Assembly (NCBI GenBank): GCA_905221605.1
Contig: CAJNDS010000896.1
Span: 1 to 50,000 of the forward strand
Reading direction: 5' to 3'
Length of the DNA stretch: 50,000 nucleotides
Origin: Symbiodinium natans
Taxonomy: Eukaryota; Sar; Dinophyceae; Suessiales; Symbiodiniaceae
Under the pieces are notes generated by a model, which saw nothing but the letters and a program-made list of their open reading frames with translations, ran no database searches and was not told the origin of the DNA. This document shows positions 29,946-40,132 of this stretch, piece by piece. The translations under genes were made by a program, and so were the position numbers. The first letter of the stretch is position 1, and each line of letters starts with the position of its first letter.

Positions 29946-30261
29946 AAACCCGAAGCCCTATCCGCAAGCCATGCTTGAACCTAAAAGTCCGAATCTCGGG
30001 TTCGCTAGACTGCCTGCATACATTTGCTACTGCATTCTTCTTCGCTGCCGACCAGTCGCTAAATCCTCATGAACCCTACACCCTAACCCCTAAACCCCTA
30101 AACCCTACACCCTAAACCCCCCGCTAAACCGCTAAACCCTAAACCCCTAAACCCCTAAACCCCTATACACACCCTAAGCCCCTAAACCCTAAACCCTAAA
30201 CCCTGAAACCTAAACCCTAAACCCTAAACCCTAAACCCTGAACCCTGAAGCCTGAGCCAAG

Positions 30262-30372
30262 CCTAAGCCCTCCTCACAGGCTTCGTGGTCCACGGATCGG
30301 ACGTAGGCGAGATGAGACGACCTCTCTTCACGAGGTTCTGCCGCGGAACCCCAAGCGTGGGTGTACCCCTAA
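30262..30372 (-). CDS. RCC1-like exon
   Basis: The minus frame reads YTHAWGSAAEPREERSSHLA then YVRSVDHEACEE. The WG core and the linker V..V match the repeat, but the GGDSS motif is replaced. The plus strand is also open, which lowers certainty. Confidence 0.45.
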
Positions 30373-30460
30373 ACCCTAAACCCTAAACCCTAAACCCTAA
30401 ACCCTAAACCCTAAACCCTAAACTCTAAACCCTAAACCCTAAACCCTAAACTACCCAAAC
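30366..30460. repeat. Telomere-type CCCTAAA array
   Basis: About 12 units, adjoining the RCC1-like exon at 30262-30372. Confidence 0.95.
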
Positions 30461-30697
30461 CCTAAACCCTTTGCAGGAACAGCTTGGGATATCGAGGGGC
30501 CACAGCGGGAGCGTGTACTGGCTCTTATGGCCCCTTTTGAAGTTCCCCTTGTATAATTGCAAGACGGAACCTCTCGTCTCGCGTCTAGGGTTTAGGGTTT
30601 AGGGTTTAGGGCTTAGGGCTTAGGGCTTAGGGCTTCGGGAGCAGAGACTTGAAGTATCGGCCACCCTAGACCGAAATACTGAGTCTTGTTTTGGGAG

Positions 30698-30816
30698 GGG
30701 TTAGGGTTTAGGGTTTAGGGTTTAGGGTTTAGGGTTTAGGGTTTAGGGTTTAGGGTTTAGGGTTTAGGGTTTAGGGTTTAGGGTTTAGGGTTTAGGGTTT
30801 AGGGTTTAGGGTTTAG
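30698..30816. repeat. Telomere-type TTTAGGG array, ~17 near-perfect units
   Basis: One of the longest uniform arrays, ending directly at the RCC1-like exon at 30830. Confidence 0.95.
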
Positions 30817-30829
30817 GCATTGAATCAGA

Positions 30830-30900
30830 GTCGCGGTGGCCGCCATACTCGGCGTCGCCCCAGGTCACGATCTCCCCGTCGGATCGCACCTCGCTTGAAC
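30830..30900 (-). CDS. RCC1-like exon
   Basis: The minus frame reads SSEVRSDGEIVTWGDAEYGG then HRDSDSM: the SDG, VTWG and GG landmarks are in correct spacing. Telomere-like arrays lie on both sides in the same orientation. Confidence 0.7.
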
Positions 30901-31639
30901 TCCGAGAGGAAAATCTCGGAAGAGCCGACAAATCCCGCAAGTTTAGGGTTTAGGGTTTAGGATTTAGGGTTTAGGGTTTAGGGTTTAGGGTTTAGGGTTT
31001 AGGGTCCGCCGACCCTGGTGGTGTGTTGGATGTTTTGGGGGAGGGAACCCTCCCCCCTCCCCTCCCTCCCTGTCGGTGCACAACTTTTTCATGGAGGACC
31101 GCCCACCCGGACGGCGTAAACGCACCGACCATAGGCGGTTCACCACAGGGGGTAGGGGCTCCTTTGGCAAAACCCCCTTGACCCCAACACCCACCCCCAA
31201 CACCCCCCACCCCACCCCCCCCCCTACCCCAGCCCACCCACCCCCAGCCAGGCCAAGACACTTGCCCCCAAAACAGCTTGCAGAGTTTTTTAAGGTTCAG
31301 GGCGGGATTTGAGCTTTGGGCGTTGAGAGGTTTAGGGCCTCTTGGGTCGGCGGCCTGAGCCGGAGGCTCCTAAATTTAGGGTCTAGGGGATTGGGAAAGA
31401 CACCCCTAGAGCCCCTAAGCCCCTAACTAATATTTCTAGAACCTTTCAAACCCTGGTAGTTACCCCGTAACCCGAAGCCCTGGCACACCTCCAGTCCGAA
31501 ACCTGTAAGACTCTAACAAGGGAACCCAGATGCAAGACATCCCAAGGGCCCTTAAATCCTAAACCCCAAACCCCAAAACCCTAAACCCGAAACCCTAAAC
31601 CTAAATCCTAAACCATAAACCCTAAACCCTAAACCCTAA

Positions 31640-31710
31640 ACTCTTCCTAGGCACGGCTGCAAAGGCCAGCTTGCTGGCGCAGACCTCGGGTTCCGTGGAA
31701 GAGCTGCAAG
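31640..31710 (-). CDS. RCC1-like exon
   Basis: After an acceptor-like TTCCCTTGCAG the minus frame reads SSTEPEVCASKLAFAAVPR, matching the AS..AFAAV half of the repeat. The DG.VVTWG half would lie in the next exon. Confidence 0.6.
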
Positions 31711-31987
31711 GGAAGGAACCCAAGGGGGTGGTGTGTAAGGGAGGGTACCCCCCCAAACCCTAAACCCTAAACCCTAAACCCTAAACCCTAAACCTTAAAC
31801 CCTAAACCCTAAACCCCAAACCCTAAACCCTAAACCCTAGACCCTAAACGAGGAGGAGGGGTTAAGGGGCCCGAGGGTCTTATGGGGTTTAAGGCTTATC
31901 TTGGGACATACGGGGCCATGTTACCCGACCATCTCCTCAGGGGGCTTAAGGGCTTTATGGACTTTTGGCTTCGGGTCAAGGGGCTTA

Positions 31988-32085
31988 CCCAAAGGCTCCA
32001 ATGTAGCTCCTTTTTGGGTTAGTTATAGGGGATTCTAATATACTACCCCAAAAAGGTACTACATAGGAGCCTTTGAGTACGCTTT
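31988..32085. mobile_element. Family D foldback element
   Basis: TACCCAAAGGCTCCAATGTAG and CTACATAGGAGCCTTTGAGTA arms (given as read, diverged) enclose a TACTACCCCAAAAAGGTACT core shared with 9417-9552. Confidence 0.7.
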
Positions 32086-32144
32086 ATTGAGTCAGGCCTT
32101 GAAATGCGGGCGATGCCGAAAGCGCCGTTCAGGAAGAAACCTTG

Positions 32145-32256
32145 ACCCAGAGGGTCCATTTGTAGTACTATTATGGAATTAGGTACCCCAAACCCTGTTT
32201 AGTATGGCTTTTGGGTACCTAATTCCATAATAGTACTACAAATGGACCCTCTGGGT
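32145..32256. mobile_element. Perfect 44-bp inverted-repeat hairpin element
   Basis: The left arm starts ACCCAGAGGGTCCATTTG and ends GGAATTAGGTACCC; the right arm is its exact reverse complement with a ~24-bp loop. No mismatch in the arms suggests a recent insertion or strong selection on structure. Non-coding. Confidence 0.8.
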
Positions 32257-32624
32257 GAAACATAATTGGGACCCAATTCCCTAAAGAGCCCAAGCCGGGA
32301 GGCGCTGAGTAAACACACTAAACCCTTGGGGGTTTAGGGTTTAGAGGGTTTAGAGGGTTTAGGGGGTTTAGGGGGTTTAGGGGGTTTACTGGAAGGCTTG
32401 CCTAAACCCAAAGCCCTAAACCCTATTCCTAGAAGCGTTGGGAGGCTGGAGGTTTGGCAGGCCTGGCATGTTCATGACACGCAGGGTGACATTCTTCTGA
32501 ACCCGAAAAATGCCGACAGCTGGCTCTTAGGGTGAACCATAAACCCGAAGTCCCAACCCTAAACCCTAAAACCTACACCATAAACCCAACAAACCCAACA
32601 AACCCGATAAAACCTAAACCTTTA

Positions 32625-32740
32625 GGGCAAGGCACCTGCTCGATGTTCACGAGGCGTGCCTGCAGTTCTGGGTCATCGCATCCATCGTCCGTGTGTCCCC
32701 ACGTGATGACCTCCGCTTGCAAAGCAAACTTGGAGGGTTT
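32625..32740 (-). CDS. RCC1-like exon
   Basis: The minus frame reads SKFALQAEVITWGHTDDGCD then DPELQARLVNIEQV: VITWG, a GGD-like GCDD and the linker L..RL..I. It covers the second half of one repeat and the start of the next. Confidence 0.7.
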
Positions 32741-32815
32741 AGTTTAAGGTTTAGGGTTTCGGGTTTAGAGGGTTCGGCGGCTTCAGGTTCATTGCATAAG
32801 ATGTAGTTTACAAGT

Positions 32816-32940
32816 TACAAGGAGGGCCACCCCTAGTAAGAAGTAGAGTTATAAGGACCCTAGATTGGCTTGTAGGGATCCTAACTTGGGCTATAAGTCC
32901 CTTCACTATAGTTAGCATAGTAATGGGGACCCTCCCTGTA
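32816..32940. mobile_element. Family B inverted-repeat element, full length
   Basis: TACAAGGAGGGCCACCCCTA and GGGGACCCTCCCTGTA termini, with AAGTAGAGTTATAAGGACCC and CTATAGTTAGCATAGTA inside. It lies 75 bp from an RCC1-like exon, inside the inferred intron. Confidence 0.8.
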
Positions 32941-33284
32941 GTTTAGAGTTCCGGACCTATCTTAGCCGGCTTCAGGATTCAAAGTCCGGGCGAGGTGCCC
33001 CAAGAACCTACAAAAACAACACAACATGGTACCCGCTGCGGCGTTAGTGGGGCTTCGCCCTATACTTCCAGGGACCTTATCCCCACCCAAAGGTAACCTA
33101 GGAAAGAAAAGGGTGCCCGTCTCGGCTTAAAGGGGATTGCAAGGGAAACCTAAACTCTAAAAAACGGGAACAAGTGCCTAGTCTGGGTCCTAGTCATCCT
33201 GAATCCTAAACCCTAGGGCCCTTAGAGGCAGAATGATTAAGACCCTACGAAGTATAGTGAAACTTTACACGGGCTAAGGCCGCA

Positions 33285-33400
33285 GAGAGCAAGTGACCCG
33301 ACCGTCACCGCGCAAGGCAGCGAAAGACGACTGGCTAGCGAAGAGCTCCTTGACGTCTCTCAGGCCGTCCTGCAAGGAAGCTCTTTGTTTAGGGTTTAGG
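33285..33400 (-). CDS. RCC1-like exon
   Basis: The minus frame reads SLQDGLRDVKELFASQSSFA then ALRGDGRVTCSL: linker, ASQSSFAAL and GDGRVT in order. Cys replaces the usual Trp position region, so the WG part is split or changed. Confidence 0.65.
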
Positions 33401-33564
33401 GTTTTGGAGGTGCTCGTAGGGCGGTCAACTACGCAGCCACTTTTTGGCTGGAGTTTGGTCCAAGTCCAAGGCACCTGCGGATTCGCAGGGTGTCTGGGAT
33501 CTTATTGGGCTTGCGAAAACAAGGAAGTACGATACGACCTCGGCTACTGTTTAACCGGGCGTAA

Positions 33565-34350
33565 CTAGGGTGAGTTTCACACCCGTCTTATCTCGAAGTC
33601 GTATCGACTCCATGAAGAAGGAAGCAAAATTAGTTGTCTCACGTTCGTGGTCCATATGTGTCAGCTCATACTCATCCTCCCACTTCGTCATCCGTAGCCA
33701 TCGAATCGAAAGTTCATACTTGCACCGTAGCCATTGTAACCAACCATTGCAAGTAGGCCTGTGTCACAACGCGGAATCAATGTGGAAATCGCTGAATTTC
33801 TCGGATGAAGAAGGAAGAATAGCATCATCATTTCGATGAATACTTTCCAAGAGAAAAACACAACACCATCTAGATGAGTCGAGCGTGATAGCCTCAATCG
33901 GGGCGTCTTCGCCCGTCTTATCTTCAGCATAGCTTTCAGCTGTGAGAATGATATCACTCTCAACGTTCAAGCCACAGATGCTTTGCTCCTTTTCGTGCAC
34001 CGAAACACCAGAAGCGACTGGCTTTCTCGACAACCTAGCAACAGAATCTGCCAATGCTACTGTACCATCACTGCTAGGCGTGTAAACATTGAATCCTTCT
34101 GGCGATGACATGATCTTGGCATTGAATAACACTCCTTCTGGCGATGACATGATCTTGGCATTGTCTGAATAACACTTTCTGAGGTGTAACCGACCTTATC
34201 GACGCCGCCTTCGGAGATCGTTGTCTCGGGCATCGGTACCTGAACAAACAGGTAGAGAAACAGGTTCTGCACATAAGAGATGGATGCAACTTCACAGGAT
34301 GCACAATCACTGCGGGCAATCATGTGTACCGCTCGATTTCGAGGAGGAAG
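33565..34350 (-). CDS. Unassigned coding-like region with an in-frame 13-residue tandem repeat
   Basis: Free of telomere units. A minus ORF (34150-33764) is acidic and Ser-rich (SVHEKEQSICGLNVESDIIL). A 39-bp tandem repeat at 34095-34133 and 34134-34163 encodes two copies of KIMSSPEG-type sequence. Upstream the open frame changes (VPMPETTISEGGVDKVGYTS), so a frameshift or small intron separates the parts. It sits between RCC1-like exons and may be a nested gene or insertion. Family not recognised. Confidence 0.3.
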
Positions 34351-34538
34351 GTCCAGGGGTCTTATGCCCCGTAGGTTCGCTCTGGCCCCTTCGCTGAACC
34401 GCCGTGTCGGGCCTCATAAACCTCGAAGTGCACCGTTTAGGGTTAAGAGTTTGGGTTCTGGCTTTATGGATTCAAAAAAGGAAGTTCTGCGTGCAGAGTT
34501 TGACTTCAAGGCCTACGTCCTCTTGCGCGCTTGGCCTC

Positions 34539-34745
34539 TTACGGCAACTTCAGGCGGGTTTCGAGATTACATCTGAGAGGGCGGGGGCTGATCCAGGGCG
34601 CAAGGGACTGGCCTTTCTTGGTCTGGGCCAAAACGGCAAGCTCGATGCCTCCTCCCCAGGCTTGAGCAAGGAGGTCCTGCGCGTACGTCCCCACCCCGAC
34701 GTTCGCATCCATTCGGATCCAGTCCGACAGTGCCATGTCCACCAT
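34539..34745 (-). CDS. Exon candidate, faintly OTU-protease-like
   Basis: The open minus frame includes MALSDWIRMDANVGVGTYAQ and AWGGGIELAVLAQ. The WGG-x-IEL pattern recalls OTU-family cysteine proteases near their core, but no catalytic Cys or His is visible in this piece. Other minus frames are also open. It lies inside the RCC1-like locus. Confidence 0.2.
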   Translation of the reverse strand: MVDMALSDWIRMDANVGVGTYAQDLLAQAWGGGIELAVLAQTKKGQSLAPWISPRPLRCNLETRLKLP

Positions 34746-34973
34746 CCGCCTGGGTGGCTGTGGGTTAAGGGTTCCAACAGCCCCTCGAAGTCCTTGAGGC
34801 TTGGCTTAAGCCCCAGCCCTACCTGAAGCCTTGCCCCAGCCCTACCTGTTTGCCTTGCTGTTTTCGTTTTCCTGTTTTTTTTTTATGAATGCTGTCATTA
34901 AATTCATGCTTATCAGTACTTTGAAAATCGTCATTCTGCGTAATTCAACACAACCCAATCACATGTGTGTATA

Positions 34974-35186
34974 CATGTATGGAGGTCGAGCTCTCGCAAC
35001 GTGACCCACCATCTCTTCACACTTCACACGGTTGATGTAGGAGAGCATGCTTTCGTCACTCTGCCGTGAGCGGGGACCATCCTGCTGTTGCCCGACTCGA
35101 AAGAGCTCTAAGGCTTCCTCGCTTTGCAGCGGGAAAACTTGCCTCTGGCTGGCCTCAATCAGATGGTCTATGCCATCGTAGTCCTC
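34974..35186 (-). CDS. Retrotransposon gag-like fragment, broken
   Basis: A 71-codon open minus frame includes LIEASQRQVFPLQSEEALEL and RQSDESMLSYINRV, resembling gag-like leader regions of dinoflagellate copia-type polyproteins (QRQVFP..EE, then RQ..ESM.SYI.R). Both ends are truncated and no protease, integrase or RT is nearby. Tentative relic. Confidence 0.4.
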
Positions 35187-35749
35187 AGACGTGGCTCAGG
35201 TTGGGGAAGTAAAAAGGGCGATGCGGGGCTTGCCCCTACCTAGCTACGGGCAGAATTCAAGTGTAACTAGATTTGGGAGAGACAGACCGCCTGGCCCCTG
35301 GCGCTTCGCAACCGACCGTCGTCCTTATGAACGAGGTGGTGCTCCGCTCAAAAAAATAACCCTCTATATATAGTAGGACTCCATATAGCCAAAAAGGTTA
35401 GAGTTCACCTACCCAGTCCCTAAGACCTCTTGCCCACGCCTCATGTTTGCGGGAAAGGTGTCTTTCTAGGCGTTCTACCTTGGACCCTTAAGGTTGTACT
35501 ATCGGGTTTTGGGGTCTCTTTTTAAGGATCCCTAAGGTACTGAGGGAATATGAGGGCCATATTAGGACTACATTAAGGGGAACCTTTAGGGGCAGGACCT
35601 TAGGGGGACGAGTCTTCATCCCTTGTGTCTAGCACCTCCGGGCTCCTGCACGGAGCTACGCCGCAGTGAAGCGGGGCCGTAGGGCTTCGGGCACCCTAAA
35701 CCCTAAACCCTAAACCCTAAACCCTAAACCCTAAAACCCCGAAGCCCTG

Positions 35750-35852
35750 AACTTCAGTAGGTCCTGCACGGCCCCGGCGTCGCCACCGTGTCTCTCGGAT
35801 CCCCAGGTGACGACTGTGCCATCGGAGCGAAGCGCGGCGTAAGCCGACCTTT
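35750..35852 (-). CDS. RCC1-like exon
   Basis: The minus frame reads SAYAALRSDGTVVTWGSERH then GGDAGAVQDLLK, a near-canonical repeat core plus the VQ..L linker. CCCTAAA array on the left, TTTAGGG on the right. A degenerate GC-rich relic lies at 35625-35690. Confidence 0.85.
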
Positions 35853-36489
35853 AGGTTTAGACTTTAGACTTTAGACTTTAGGGTTTAGGGTTTAGGGTTT
35901 AGGGCGAGTATTGGGTTCAATTTAGGGCGTCGGGTTCAAGCCTTGGGGGTTTAGGGGTTATAGGGTTTCTATCCAGGCCTTGGTAGCCCTCCTCGATTTT
36001 CAGAGGTTTACCGTTGGCAGGCTTGCTGTAAGGCAGTAGGGCTTAAGGTAGGGCTTAAGGCTTGGGGCTCAGGGTGTCTCGGGTTGATTCGGGCTTTGAG
36101 TCTGAGGGCGTTTTAAGATGGATTGAAGATTTAGGTTTGCACCCGCTTTAGTATTAGCTGCTAGCAGGGGAAGTTCCGGAAGAATTATAGAGGGCACCCC
36201 GAAAAATAGGGGATTATAGGAAGTTGCTCGCCTGGGGGTGCTGATTTGGGGGGAAAACGACACAAAAAAAAACCGAAGGCTTGTTTCTTTGGTCTCGGCT
36301 GAGGCAAAAGTCGCCAGACCCCGGCCCCGTTTATGGAGGACACGCAACAACCCCAAAATTGTTTGGGGGGGGGGGGTTACGGTTGAAGTCCCAGAGAGTC
36401 CATGCTTGGAGGGGGGTTTAGGGTTTAGGGTTTAGGGTTTAGGGTTAAGGATTTAGGGTTTAGGTGTTTAGGGTTTAGGGTTCAGCCAA

Positions 36490-36585
36490 GGTTCTCAGTG
36501 CATGCCATTTGCCTCACGTCGACAAGCTGCTCTTTCACCTGAACTGCGATGCGTATGACGACGCAGGGTTTTGGCTTAGGACAAC
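36490..36585 (-). CDS. RCC1-like exon (linker half)
   Basis: The minus frame reads VVIRIAVQVKEQLVDVRQMA then CTENL, matching VQ.QL.DV..IA. It supplies the start of the repeat whose core should follow. Confidence 0.55.
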
Positions 36586-36754
36586 TCACCTCCCATACTT
36601 GCAGATTGACCTCCCTAAACCCTAACCTCCCAACTCTCAACCCCTAAACACCCCAATGGCTTACCCTAAACCCTAAACCCGAAACCCTAAACCCTAAACC
36701 CTAAACCCTACATGGCTTAGGAACCCGAACAACAAGAATGTCAACGGGGTTTCA

Positions 36755-36842
36755 CAATGCTGCTGCAGGCACACTGCTGCAGTCTCCTCCCCGGGCAGGA
36801 TCGCCCCAGGCCACCACCCCACGCACGACCTCCAAATTCCTG
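36755..36842 (-). CDS. RCC1-like exon
   Basis: The minus frame reads EVVRGVVAWGDPARGGDCSS then VPAAAL and a stop: VVAWGD and GGDCSS are in register. The stop implies the splice donor lies before it or that the copy is broken. Confidence 0.65.
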
Positions 36843-37253
36843 AGTTAGGGTTTAGGGTTTAGGGTTTAGGTTTAGGGTTTTTAGGGTTTCGGGTTTAGGG
36901 ATATTGGGGGTTTCCGAAATTAGGGGTACCTTCGCGGGGTCCGTTTTTCTAAGGGAATCCTACTATTTGGGGACTGTATTCGGAGTCCCTTATTTTCGTA
37001 AACCCCCGAATCAAAAGCCCGGTCGCTTAGAGATTGGTGCTTCGCCTTTGCGCTTGAGGGTTATTTGCCTCACAACAAGCGAACCAAAAAAAGGAGGGAC
37101 AAGAGACCCGATAAACTCCAAACCCCCAAGCCCTGAACCACAAACAATAGAGCCGTACACCAAACCCTACACACCAGATCCCCGGCCCTAAACTCCAAAC
37201 CCGAAACCCAAGCAAACCCTCATCCCAAACCCCTAAACCCTACAAAACCCAAA

Positions 37254-37354
37254 CTTGGGATGTTCCCCCTTATACTAACAGTCCTTAATAGGGACTATAT
37301 GGGGTACAAAACTCCCTAAAAAGGACTGTTCGTATAAGGGGGACCATCCCAAAC
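37254..37354. mobile_element. Family D foldback element
   Basis: TTGGGATGTTCCCCCTTATAC and the complementary GTATAAGGGGGACCATCCCAA form imperfect arms, with inner AACAGTCC/GGACTGTT. Same ends as 26665-26880. Confidence 0.7.
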
Positions 37355-37622
37355 CAGATGCCGCCGGAGACCCTAAACATGCAACCCTAAACCCGAAACT
37401 CCCAAAAGATCCTGAACCCTAAACCCTGGAACTCCAAAAAGATCCTGAACCCTAAGCCCTGAACCTAAACCCCTAAACCCCTAAACTCCCTAAACTCCCT
37501 AAATCCTAAACCCTAAACCCTAAACCCTAAACCCTAAACCCCTAAACCCTAAAACCCCTGATCTCCTCATGCCAGGCCAAGGTTCAAGCCAGAGTCGCTG
37601 GCGCCGATGTGGCATTGCCTTA

Positions 37623-37813
37623 CTGTTGCTTAGTAGGGAATGAGGGAATGAGGCACCCCATATAATCCCTTAAAAGGGTATGTATATATATATATATATA
37701 TATGTACATATATGTATATACACATAAAATGTATATAGGGATTCTATAGGGTACCCTATAAATACCCTTTAAGGGATTATATAGGGTACTCGATATAGTC
37801 CGTTTAAGGGTAA

Positions 37814-37844
<31 letters not shown>

Positions 37845-37931
37845 TTATATTTATATAATTATATATATATATATATATATGCAGGGGGGGATATCGGGTA
37901 CCTCATTCCCACATTCCCTACTAAGCAACAG
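37623..37931. mobile_element. 309-bp foldback element interrupting an RCC1-like exon region
   Basis: The ends CTGTTGCTTAGTAGGGAATG and its complement form 31-bp terminal inverted repeats with one mismatch. The interior is AT microsatellite with further GGGTA blocks. The right end abuts the RCC1-like coding at 37932-38008. No target duplication was found. Confidence 0.75.
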
Positions 37932-38008
37932 AAAGTTGCACGGTCGACGCCGCAAAGCAGGCTTTCGAGGCGGTGATGCTGCGCACGCCCGTGAGTCCTT
38001 GTAGGGTT
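37932..38008 (-). CDS. RCC1-like exon (linker and AS..AF half), truncated by a foldback element
   Basis: The minus frame reads LQGLTGVRSITASKACFAAS then TVQLS. It matches L.GV..I.AS.A.FAA. Coding similarity stops at the foldback element, so the exon is either split at an intron there or disrupted. Confidence 0.6.
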
Positions 38009-38334
38009 TAGGGTTTAGGGTTTAGGGCTTCGGGCTTGGGTTTAGGGTTTAGGTTTTAGGGTTAGGGTATAGGGTTGAGGGTTTGGGTTTATGGTTTAGG
38101 GTTTAGGGTTTAGGGTTGAGGGTTTTGAGGGTTTAGGGTTTAGGGTTTACGGTTTACGGTTTCGATTCTCCGTCACGTTGTCCGAATGCATGGCAAACCA
38201 GCAAGCGCAAGCCTTCCCCCCACCCTCAAGAAAAGAACAAGAAACGCTGTGGCGGGGAACAGGTCAAGAAAGGCCCTGACGGCACTACAGGCCCCGAGCC
38301 TTAAGCCCTGAACCCTAAACCCTAAACCCTGAAC

Positions 38335-38432
38335 CCTAAACCCTAAAACCTGAACTCCAGAAACACTGGCATGAAGAGAAGAGTCGGTCTTGAACGGTGC
38401 TGCTGTCACCGCCAAACCTCTGCATGTCCACA
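38335..38432 (-). CDS. RCC1-like exon
   Basis: The minus frame reads MQRFGGDSSTVQDRLFSSCQ: GGDSSTVQDRL is canonical. Its core half should lie upstream. A following minus frame at 38165-38290 (SAVRAFLDLFPATAFLVLFL) may be a diverged next half. Confidence 0.65.
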
Positions 38433-38998
38433 CTCACAGGGGGGGTGGGGAACGTTACCGGGTTAGGGCTTGTAGTAAGGTTTTAGAGTTTAGGCTTTGT
38501 AGGGATGAGGGCTTATAGGGTTTAGGGCTTAGGGCTTCAGTCATGAAATCTCCACCTAAACCACTCACCCTAAACACTAAACCCTAAACCCTAAACCCTA
38601 AACCCTAATTTGGGGGGGGGGGGGGGGGGGCATGCCCGGCTTAGGAGCCCCAAGTAGACTTCGACTTGAACTCTGCAACCCGCCCTGGGGCTCTTTTTAC
38701 CTACAGCTCTCTGACACCTACTAATTTGGGGTTTCGGGTTTAGGGTTTTAGGGTTTAGGGTTCTCCGGGGGGGGGGGGGGGTGTAATTCTACTACTAAGC
38801 TGTAGGGTAAACGGAGTGCCTGCCAAACGTGCAACATGGTGCCAATAAGGGGTTCGTGGTAAGTATATACTGTATAGGTAAGCAGAGTGGTAAACAGAGT
38901 CCCAGGTAAACTCAACTTTCAGATGCATACTTGTTTTATAAACTGTGAGTCTGTTGAAAACAAACACTTAATTCAACCATTAAAGGTAACAGCAGGCT

Positions 38999-39098
38999 AC
39001 TTGGATTTTCAGGGTACGTAAGTACTCTATTTGATAGGGCTCTAATTGGGTTATAAGTACCAATCTACTTGGGTTACTAAGTACCCTGAACCTCCAAG
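38999..39098. mobile_element. Family A element, short copy
   Basis: ACTTGGATTTTCAGGGTAC and GTACCCTGAACCTCCAAGT are terminal inverted repeats of the family A type, around a shortened body. Confidence 0.7.
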
Positions 39099-39154
39099 TT
39101 TCCCTAAACCCTAAACCCTAAACCCTAAACCCTAAACCCTAAACCCGAAACCTC

Positions 39155-39245
39155 CAAGTATTTCTACCTCCGCCAAGAAGCGCAGGATCTCCCCAAGTGA
39201 CGACGGAGCCGTCGTCCCGCACGGCCGCAAAGGCGCGCTTGGATG
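39155..39245 (-). CDS. RCC1-like exon
   Basis: The minus frame reads AASKRAFAAVRDDGSVVTWG then DPALLGGG, a canonical repeat core. CCCTAAA on the left and TTTAGGG on the right lie within 20 bp of the coding sequence. Confidence 0.85.
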
Positions 39246-39277
39246 CGGCCAGCCAGGACACCTAGGCTGCCCTGTTT

Positions 39278-39376
39278 AGGGTTTAGGGTTTAGGGTTTAG
39301 GGTTTAGGGTTTAGGGTTTAGGGTTTAGGGTTTAGGGTTTAGGGTTTAGGGTTTAGGGTTTAGGGTTTAGGGTTTA
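39278..39376. repeat. Telomere-type TTTAGGG array, ~14 perfect units
   Basis: A uniform array between an RCC1-like exon and a family A element. Confidence 0.95.
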
Positions 39377-39383
39377 GGCTAGT

Positions 39384-39521
39384 GGAGGTTCAGGGTACTT
39401 AGTAACCTATGATAAGTGTAGTCATAACCCACATATAAGCCCCCTAAGTACCCAAATGGGGGTTATAGTTGGGTTACATGTACAGTTATGATGGGGTTAC
39501 TAAGTACCATGAACCTCCAAG
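39384..39521. mobile_element. Family A element (138 bp)
   Basis: GGAGGTTCAGGGTACTTAGT and the complementary ACTAAGTACCATGAACCTCC termini, with ACCCACATATAAGCCCCCTA inside. No ORF. Confidence 0.8.
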
Positions 39522-39912
39522 TAAGCCCTAAACCCTATAAACCCTAAACCGGTCCTAAACCCTGCAAACCCCGAACCTTAAGAACACAAACGGTTTAAGG
39601 TTAAGTCAAGGCCTTGGGGTTTAGAAGGGAACGACTACCTTCCCCTAAGTGTCCTTGTGCCTACATAGCAAACACACTTGGGCCCTAAAGGGGTTCCGAA
39701 AAAGCAGCTTTGGGGTCCAAGCATGCACTAACCCTAAACCCTAAACCCTAAACCCTAAACCCTAAACCCCAAACCCTACGGTATATCCTATGTATGTACA
39801 TGGACCCTTATATGGGTTCTAAGTAGGAGCCTACAGGATGGACCACGGGATGCTTCTGTCCCTTAACCATGGGGGGGGGATCCTTGCTAAAAAAAGGGGA
39901 ACCTGCCTTGAG

Positions 39913-40037
39913 GCTAGGGTTTAGGGTTTAGGGTTTAGGGTTTAGGGTTTAGGGTTTAGGGTTTAGGGTTTAGGGTTTAGGGTTTAGGGTTTAGGGTTTA
40001 GGGTTTAGGGTTTAGGGTTTAGGGTTTAGGGTTTAGG
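39913..40037. repeat. Telomere-type TTTAGGG array, ~18 perfect units
   Basis: A second uniform array (40132-40182) lies just beyond the exon at 40060-40132, in the same orientation. Confidence 0.95.
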
Positions 40038-40074
40038 GCAATTTCCAACTAGCCACCGAAAAGGATTACCCGAT

Positions 40075-40132
40075 TCAGACTGAAGCTGCGCATCGTAGCT
40101 TCTGTTGGGCCGCGCTGCTGTCTCCGCCTGGG
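40075..40132 (-). CDS. RCC1-like exon (GGDSS end)
   Basis: The minus frame reads GGDSSAAQQKLRCAASV, the end of a repeat core plus linker, then a stop beyond the inferred donor. A weak linker piece (IYVRRQLEG) lies upstream at 40555-40590. Confidence 0.55.

Noticed and set aside
30985-31312. Gly- or Pro-rich ORFs on both strands
   Set aside because: Low-complexity C-rich sequence (CCCACCCCC-type); no domain or exon signature.
33722-33740. Possible spliced-leader remnant (CCGTAGCCATTG)
   Set aside because: Only the first ten or so bases resemble the dinoflagellate spliced leader; the TTTTGGCTCAAG part is absent.
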